Shown in pieces: positions 28,001-36,923 of a stretch of 64,000 nucleotides of DNA. This stretch comes from Karalla daura (Eukaryota; Chordata; Actinopteri; Chaetodontiformes; Leiognathidae). The stretch lies in contig CM055200.1 in the NCBI GenBank assembly GCA_029224185.1, forward strand, positions 8,761,670-8,825,669, written 5' to 3'. Made by a program: the position numbers and the translations under genes. Positions within the stretch are counted from its first letter, which is position 1. The number at the start of each line of letters is the position of its first letter. The notes below the pieces were generated by a model. The model saw nothing but the letters and a program-made list of their open reading frames with translations. It did not search any database and had not been told where the DNA came from.

Positions 28001-31000
28001 ATAGCTTGGCCCAACACAAACAACCCCCCCCCTCTCTGGACAGCTCTTTCCAACCATATCCAACAACTCACCCCTGTACCATCCTTCAACCCAGCCCTGA
28101 AAACTCATTTCTATGAAATCACCTCCTCCAGCGAAATACCCACAACCTTCACCACCAACCAAACTCTATGCCGTCCGCCGTCTCTTTTGTTACTCTGTGT
28201 CTTTGGCATAAACACTTGTGTAAGAGTCTCTGTTGAATGCATTCTGGTGCATTTTCTATGCACCGCGTCTCTAAGTACTCTGAAAAAGCGATATGAAAGT
28301 ACAAGGTATTTCTACCTTTGTCTGTGAAGGTTCTCAGTCATTCAGGGAGTCGTCCATGGTAGTCTGAATATAAATGATACAAAGAAACTTCAGTTGGGTT
28401 GTCTTTTTTGTTGTTTCCGTTTTTTTATCCCTTAAGAGACCACCATGACGTGGATGACTGAGAACATTACAACAATATAAATACATTCTATCTATATAGC
28501 GTGCAAAGATGCTTTATCTACAAATATGTTATAAAATCAAACTATCCAAACCCCCCAGTACACATGGAAAACTGCTGTGGTCTTTGAACCTGTCTGCCTA
28601 ACCCTTCCAAGACATTTAATGAGCCACTTTCCCAGGTCTATTCAAACTCAAAATATTGTGTAGAAACACTCAAAGCGTGAAGCAATATCTGAATATGGCA
28701 GATGTTCGCCTCCCTTTCTTCTCTGTTCTCCCCCTCCAACTCCTCTCGTGCAGCAGACTGCCATTGAACCTCATGTTCCAGCCTCTATGCTGCGAGACAT
28801 CTGCACCTCACTCACCGTTTCTCTCTTTTTTTATCCGTCTCATCTCGCACACACATCCACACACGCACACACGCACACACGCACACAGCTCTTTATTTGA
28901 TGACAGATGGCACGTCAACAATTGTACAGCATCAAGTCTCCCAAAACACACACACACACACACACACATACAGGCAACACATACCAACAAAACACCACTT
29001 CCTCGCAGTATCCCTTTGTGGCTAACCCTCCGTCAGATGTCTTGATTTGTTTCTAACAGCTGAGCATGTGCATTAGTGTGTGTTTATGTCTCTCTTTACC
29101 TTGGTTTGCTGGGCATTAGTTTATTGAGAGCGCGGGGGAGATGTAGGGCCCCAGCCAGTGGAGCATATGGGGGGGACATTTAGGCCCTCTGAACACCGAG
29201 CCAAGACTCAGTGACATGATTACTACTGCCGTCCACTCCTCTACTCCAGTGTCAGATTGCGAACGGGGAATTTTGTCATGGACAGCTAATTAATGGCTGG
29301 AGATTGGCAACCGGAGAGGGAGGAAGGCTGAGGGAGGATGAAAAAAAAAAAGCTCTCACTGTTCTGGTCTCTTCCTCCTCTCAGTTTTTAATCAGGCTAA
29401 CTAACCGAGAGTGTGTGAAACCTGCATACACACACACACACACACACATACGAGACACTATACATTGAAACAGCCTCCCATCCCCTCCGTCCTTTAGGGA
29501 TCTGTCACTCAGTTGTACTTTCAACATTTACTCAGATTGCTCTCATGTTTATTCCTCTCTCGCTCCCCCAAGTCTGATGTAGTCTGATTTATTTAGTCTA
29601 GAAATTATGACAAATTACGCAGACCATGCATGTGCAAACTGTCTGCTAGATGTTCACGGGGCAGAGGGAAGCGTGGAGAGAAATAAAAATGCCCTTTTTA
29701 CATTTCACTTCTTCCCCGGACCGGAAAATTGGTCACTAATTCTTATATATATGTGTAACATGGTTACGTACTGTAAAGTCTTATTTTCTGGTCGGGTTGA
29801 AACAGACTTACATTTGTCCTTCCTCTCCATGAATATCCTAATTTTGCTCGCAACTTACACGCTTGAAAGCCTTGCCTGTACACACTGTCCTCACCGCACA
29901 TCTTAGTGAATGCATGTATTTATTCACAGCTCACATTTTCAGATTGTCTGTGCCTGCGTGTGCGTGCGTGCGCGTGTGTGTGTGTGTGCGTGGCACTGCA
30001 GGCTGAAAACTAGTGGCTTAGTTAATCCTGTCAGAGACAGATTACAGGTAGGGAAGATATAAATAGACGGACTGTCCCTTTAACCTGGCCTCCGTGACAT
30101 CGGCGCGCAGCTCAACTATTAAGTCACACATAGCAGGAGCAAACTCAAAGCGAAACCCGGCGCCGCGGCCGCCCATTTACATACGTGCCCGCAGCGGCCA
30201 GATGTTCCAACAGGTCGGCGCCGAAGACAAACAAGTTTACGCCGCGCGTCCTCACATCGCATCTGGGCGCCATCTGCGGCGCGCTCAAAAACAGGAAGTA
30301 AACAAAGTGCAAGTGCGGCGTGCACATCCACACCTTCAAGCTGCTGTGTGATACCACAGTATCAACCAGTATGTTACCTCGCTCTCTACATTGCTTTGGT
30401 TGTAAAGTCCAAAACTCATGGTAGGTCACTTAGTTTGCAATAGGACAGGAAAACTGGTGTACGCAGTCCCCTAACTTGTAAACAATAGTATAAGGTTCTC
30501 TAACTTGTAAAATAGTAAAAAAAAGTTTAAAAAATTGATAAATAGAGCTAAAAACTAATGTAAGGGTCCGTAACTTGTAAGACTAGGGCCCAAAGTGTAT
30601 GTATTGGCCCTTAACCTGTAAAAATTGAGTCTGCAACCTGCTACGACATTCTCAACAGGTAATAATAGTACCTACAGAAAACTTCCTAAAGTCCCTTAAC
30701 TTGTAAAATAGTGCTAAAAACCCAGAGTATCAGTCCTTAACATGTAACATTGGTGTCCAAAAGTCACTTAAGTGCCAAATAACCTGTATAAAATCATGAA
30801 CTGGCAGAAATAGTGTCCAAAACTTATGCAAGGGCTCTTAAATTGCAAGAAAATAGAGAGATAACTGTAAGAAATAGTGCTCAAAACCTGGTTATGGCCC
30901 CTTTAGTTGTACAAATACTGTACAAGGTCCCTAATATTTTAGTCATAGTATGACACAGAAATTATACTATTAATTAGAAAGAAGATTTTGTATTGAAAAT

Positions 31001-34000
31001 AATGCCCTTTCACAGAGTCAGAGTGGCTTGTTCGGTCTCTGTTCATCTCCTCATTTACCAGTTGAGAGTGTTGTAGTGAGTTGTAGACACAATTTTTACA
31101 GGGTAAAGGCCAATACGTCCATTTTGGTCCATGTCAGTTGAACAAGGCAATGACTGAGAGATAAGAGTAAACTGTGTAGCGTGCTGTATCATTAGTGATC
31201 TTCACTAACATCTGCTGGCCCTCGGCAGACTGTACGTTTCTGTAGCGGAGGATGCTCGGTGGAATTGATGCTCTATTTAATTTAAGCACTGAAATGTGGG
31301 CGCAATGGACATAAAAAACACAGAGACGTCTGAATAGATCTGAGCGTCTTTAGTCAACCAAATTAATAGCACCAGCACTTCTGAACAAATATCTAGCAGA
31401 CCTCCGAGGACCACTGGGCAGAAATACTCCTTCTGTAGTTTTGCATATTTCACAATAAGAATGAAAAATTGCGGATAAATATTTGAGAGAACTGGAAATA
31501 CAAGATGCAGTGGCAAGTGTCTGGGGTCCAGCTCTTGCCAGCCAACACACATACTAGCTGTTAGCCACTCAACGCTAATCTGTTGGCCTAAATCACCCAA
31601 ACCAACCCCCACTCTAACCTGCCTCCTCTAATCAGCCCAAAGCCTGCGTCAAGCAGCCCACAATAACTCGAGATTGTAAACTACACAGTACCCCCGGTTT
31701 AACCACTCTGTCGGCACAAGTTAAACATAGAAACTCGGGCTCAGATCGCTTCAACTGCCAACAGCCGAATCACAGAAATCAGTCAAATGAAGGGAGCGAA
31801 ACGTCCACAGTTCACGAGCCAACGCAGAGACACTGCCCTGGAACAAAGTGCTTGGAGCAACATCTGGCTGCAATCATGGTTTATTCTGACATAGGAAACC
31901 CGAAAAGTCTACAAAAAAAAAAAGAAATAGATGCAAAAACATCCATGCAACAAGTTGGCTAGACTAGTGAAAGCAAGTGATCTCAAGGTCCAAACTCTGT
32001 TTCAAATAGCTAGTTATAACATACAATCAAGAAAAAAGCATGCATTTATTCCAGTTTCCAGTATTACCTTATGTGATTTCATTATTACCAGATCACAGTG
32101 TTAAAATTGTCTTTCAGGCAAGACAGTTTAGAGAAGAAGTTTAATCAAATAAATATTAAAGCCTATAGTGTTATAATGAATGAATACAGTTGCTACTATT
32201 GCTACAAATTATCGAGTTACCAAGTCTACAGGTGTGAATGCATGTTCATGCCTCCCAACGCGCCATGTCACGGTGTTGTGATGAAACACGACATGAGCGT
32301 TTTGAGGATCCTGGGCTTCAAACTAATCCCATTACCAAACCTCTCCCTCCCTCCCTCCCTCCCTCCCTCCCTCCTTCCTTCCTTCCTTGACACCCCCTCC
32401 TCTCTTCCTCTGTCCAAGTTTTCCCTCCGCAGCCATCAGCACTCCCTTCATTGATCCATTCATTCATTTAACCGAGACAGTCTACATGCCCGCCCGTCTG
32501 CGCCGCTTCATTCACTCGCTCGCTCGCCCGTCCATTAATCCATCGCCGCTTCCTCTCACTTTACAACCCATCGTATCGACTACGATCGTGTCGGGAGAAG
32601 TTCGGAAGTCCGGTCCCCGAAAGCGCGTGCTTAATATCGCATGATTCTGTCGAGATGCAGGGAAAAGAAAGTGTTCTCGGGCTGCTTGTTGCTAGCGGAT
32701 CGTTTTGCATTTGTCCCGTATTCCACTACATAAACCACATTTGTCGGTGCTAACCGGACAGAATACCGGAGGGGGGATGTTTCAGTCGAAAACCGGCGAT
32801 TGTGGCAAATAGGACAGGTGTGGTTTTATACCGTCATGCCTGGTGCGGTATCAGTTTGGAGCTGAATTTAATTTCAAGGTCTATTATCCCAATTTTCTGC
32901 TCAATCACTTTGCAAAATAAAAATATCACATTCCCACTGAAAACCAAGGTGACACGCTCCCTGCTGCCTGTCTGTGCACGTTACCCCTCTGTCTCTCATC
33001 CGCCGGTTGCAGGTCTGCCTCGGTATTGGCAAGTTGTCTGCCTCTGTTCTGCACCGGCTCTATCTGTCACAAACTATCTGTCTCTCTGCTATCTGTCGTC
33101 CCCCCGTGCTGTTTGTCTGTAGGCTCTGCAGACTCGTCTGTCTGTTTGCGCTGTGCTGTCGGTCTGTCTGACTGTCTGGCTGGCTGCCATTCTCTGCAGT
33201 GTGGAGTGAGTCATTCTTAGGACAATGGAGACAGTTTGTAAAGCCACACTGGAGCGTACACTTCCTCCGGATGTGCAAGAGGATGCCATTCATAACAAAG
33301 CCTGCACTGTCTGCCTGTCTGCGACTGTGTATGCGAGTTTGAGAAACAGGGGGGCTGGAGAGAGGAGTGCAGGGCGATGCAAGGGGACACTGTACCGGGA
33401 GAGATAGAAACAGAGGCTGAATTGCTATTAAAACGGTGAGTTGTGTTGACAGGGGCAGGAGCAGGAGGAGGAGGGGGAGGAGGAGGAGGAGGAGGAGGAA
33501 GAGGAGGAGGAGAGGAGAGTAGAAGGGCGACACAGCAGACAGTGGCGGTAGCGGCAGCAGCAGCAGCGGCGGCGGCTGGTGATTGATATCAGAGATCTGG
33601 CACTGCCACCTGATCCAGCCAGCCAGCCTCCAGCAGCACTGAACTCACTGAACCCACTGAGCCAAGATGGCCGCCTCACTGCACTGCACCCAGTGAACCC
33701 CCCCCCACCCCCCCCCCACCCCCTCCCCCTCCACAGCAGCCCAACATATACCGAGCGGCACAAACAGTCCCCGGAGGAATTAAGGTGAGGAGACAGAGCG
33801 GGGAGAGCAACAGAATACAGGTGTGCGGAGGGCTTTTGTTTTGGTTTCACACAGATATGCATCATGTGCCAGATGAAGTGACTCCTCACTCCTCACTCCT
33901 GCATCCAGAGTGAGAGGGATGCATGTTATTGATGCCACTCACAAACAAACAACGCAGAGATATGAGGAGCAGACACCTCAAGAGGAAACCTCTCAGTCGG

Positions 34001-36854
34001 TGCATGGAAAGCGGCTCTGAAATTTAATACAGCGCCATGTTTCACAGAAATGTCAATGTCAGGTCTGTATGAGCGCTTCCAAAGCGATCAGAATCACTTT
34101 CAAGTGTGACCAAAAATGTAATTAAAGAAATCCATCCAATAACCTCCAGTTCAGCCATCAAATCATCAATTCTGAGTAAGTGAGATGCTGTGACGTTCTA
34201 TTATTTGATGTGTTTTACAACTCATAAACACATCCCTTTTTCAGCTGCCACAGAGGTATTTTGTCAGACTGCACTTTAAATTTGGTGAGGACGAGCTAAC
34301 CGTTACATCAGGAAACATCGATGACCTTCACCAAAGCCCGCTGAGTGGAAATGGAAATGATCATCATGCGAGACACAAACACTTGCGCTCACCATCTCGG
34401 TTCGGGACATAAGGATAAACTCATTATTGCAGCCTTGTGACCTCACCGCACAGGCCTGGTAATGTGCCTTTAATTTCCAAAACACAACATCCTCTTTGTC
34501 TCCGTGTTTATCTTACAGAAAGCACAATAACCTTAAACCCTCCTGGGAGACAAAGCCTCATTGATCTCGGACTATTTCAGTCAGCAACAACACTTCCTTC
34601 ACTTTGACGCGGCCCGATCTCATCTGATTAGTAACTCTGCCGAGGAAAACAAAAAACAACAACAACAACAAACAAAAAACTGTCAGCGAGAGGGGAGCCA
34701 TGACGGTGTCCTCCCTGTCTCTCTCCTCCAGTGTTTCTCCTCCCTGCTGGCCATCTGTTGTGCTGAGCGCCGCCTTGGGCGGGAGCTGGAGGAAACCGTA
34801 TCCTCCGCTCTGAGGCATCTGTGACCTCGGTGGCCTCACACCGGCTGAAGGAAGGTAAACTCCCGGCCCGTCCTGGCTGGGAAACCCTCGCGCGACATCT
34901 CCCACCTGAAATAAAGCGCCCAGCTCCTTCCACAGCCCCAGCCGCCGGCTCACATCTGTCCGCCACATTTCTTTCAAAAAACTTTTTTTTCATCCTTCAA
35001 AACGTCGGTTGTTTCGGGTCGGGCAGACGGTGACAGGATGCGCCCACTGTACGTTACTTCCAAAGATAAATAAGTGATGCAGCCGGGCCCTCTCCACTCT
35101 CACTCTCTGATTTAATGAAAGGAGGAAGGAAATCATCACCATGCCAGTGAGCGAGTGAGCACTGAGAGGCCTGGTCATCTGAGGACAACGTGTACTCCAC
35201 TTTGCGGCGGTAATGCTCCGGTGGTTTGTGCTTTCGTTACATTCATGCATTTTCACTGAGGCCTTTTATGCTTTTTATGAATCATCTATTCAGCTTTTTA
35301 TCTCTTATTCCTTCAAACACCCTTTAATCTACTGACATTTATGCTGCTGCAGCACTTTCTATTCTATTAGAAACATGTGCGTCAGAGGTGCGTTTGTTTG
35401 AGGAGCTGGCCGATAGTACGCATGTGCGCTATGCCATCCAAAAAGAAATAAAAGAAAAACATACAGAGAGAAAGAGCGAGAGAGGATGAGGCGGAAGGAA
35501 CCGATACTTGCCATGAATGGGAAACACTTTCTTTCAATCAATCAATCATTCCCGTGGCCCATTAGTCGGACCACAAAAACAAAAATGAAAAAGGTGAAAG
35601 GTCCAGAAACAACCCTCCACCCACTGTCTAATCCTCATCGTCACTGTCAATTACTCATTCGGGTCAGATTATAGTGAAATAGCCCCCCCACCGCAAAGTC
35701 ACCACAACAGCTGGATTCCTGGACTGAACAACACGTGTCGTCTCTGCGGACACCTTTTTAACGTACGTAACACACAGAGACCTGCACAGCCGCACCAGCT
35801 CCTCATCTGTAATTCATGCTTTGCATGTTGTCGCCCCGCGGGATAAAATATATAGCGAGGTCGATATAAATCTCTGTCGCGCATTAAGTTGTCGGCAAAA
35901 TGATCAACTAACCGCACGCCTCGAGTCCAGCCCTATGTGTGAGCAGAACTGAGAGGGAAAAAAACATTTTATCTAAGCATTAAATTCATTTTTTTGGCGG
36001 CAACATATTGGAGGCATCCACTTAGCAGCCGCTGCAAATAAGCAATATGGAGAAGTTTAGCTAGGCTAGATCTAATGGTAAGACTTACGCCATATATACA
36101 TATATATATACACATATGTCATAATCCATTTACCTGAATAACGTATCTCATTACCACGATGGACAGGCGGCCTATCCAGAGTGTATTCCACCAAACCCAC
36201 CATTGAACACCATTGGATACAACGACATATATGTATATATATATATACATAAAAATCTCAAGAGTCAAACAAATCAATATCCACCTAGTTGTGTAGATAA
36301 TCTGTAACTTTCTATACTTCATACAAGTTTTTATCCCACTTTCGCTCGATACTATACACAAGCTTCTATAAGTTCATCCTATCTCGGTGCAGCAGGCATG
36401 TCATAGACAAGAACCCAGTCATTGTTCTTCTAATCCTCGTTTTGTAAAATAAAACTTTCCCATCATTGATTTCATTACACACCTTGCGCCAACCTAAGAG
36501 GTGTATTAACTTCTACTATCGCACCAGCCGCACCAACCTCTCCACCGTCCCGCCCATTCACTCACTCTGTCACCACCTTCATGTGGCTCCGCTCAAAACA
36601 AAACAATGTGCCTTATTTGGCCGAGGCCAGAAAGCACAGGCTCTTCCAGACACTCAAAACACAACTGAGCATAATCTTATTAGTGCACATGCTGCTGTGT
36701 GTGTGTGTGTGTGTCACTACCTTTCTCGCTCTCGCTGTTTCATTTCAGTACAAAAAGCAGTCTAATGACTAAGACTGCTGCAGTCTTTGCTGTATCACGA
36801 CCTGGACAGTGAGTCAGCACCCTGACCCTGCTTCTCTTCTCTCCTCTCCACACT

Positions 36855-36923
<69 letters not shown>

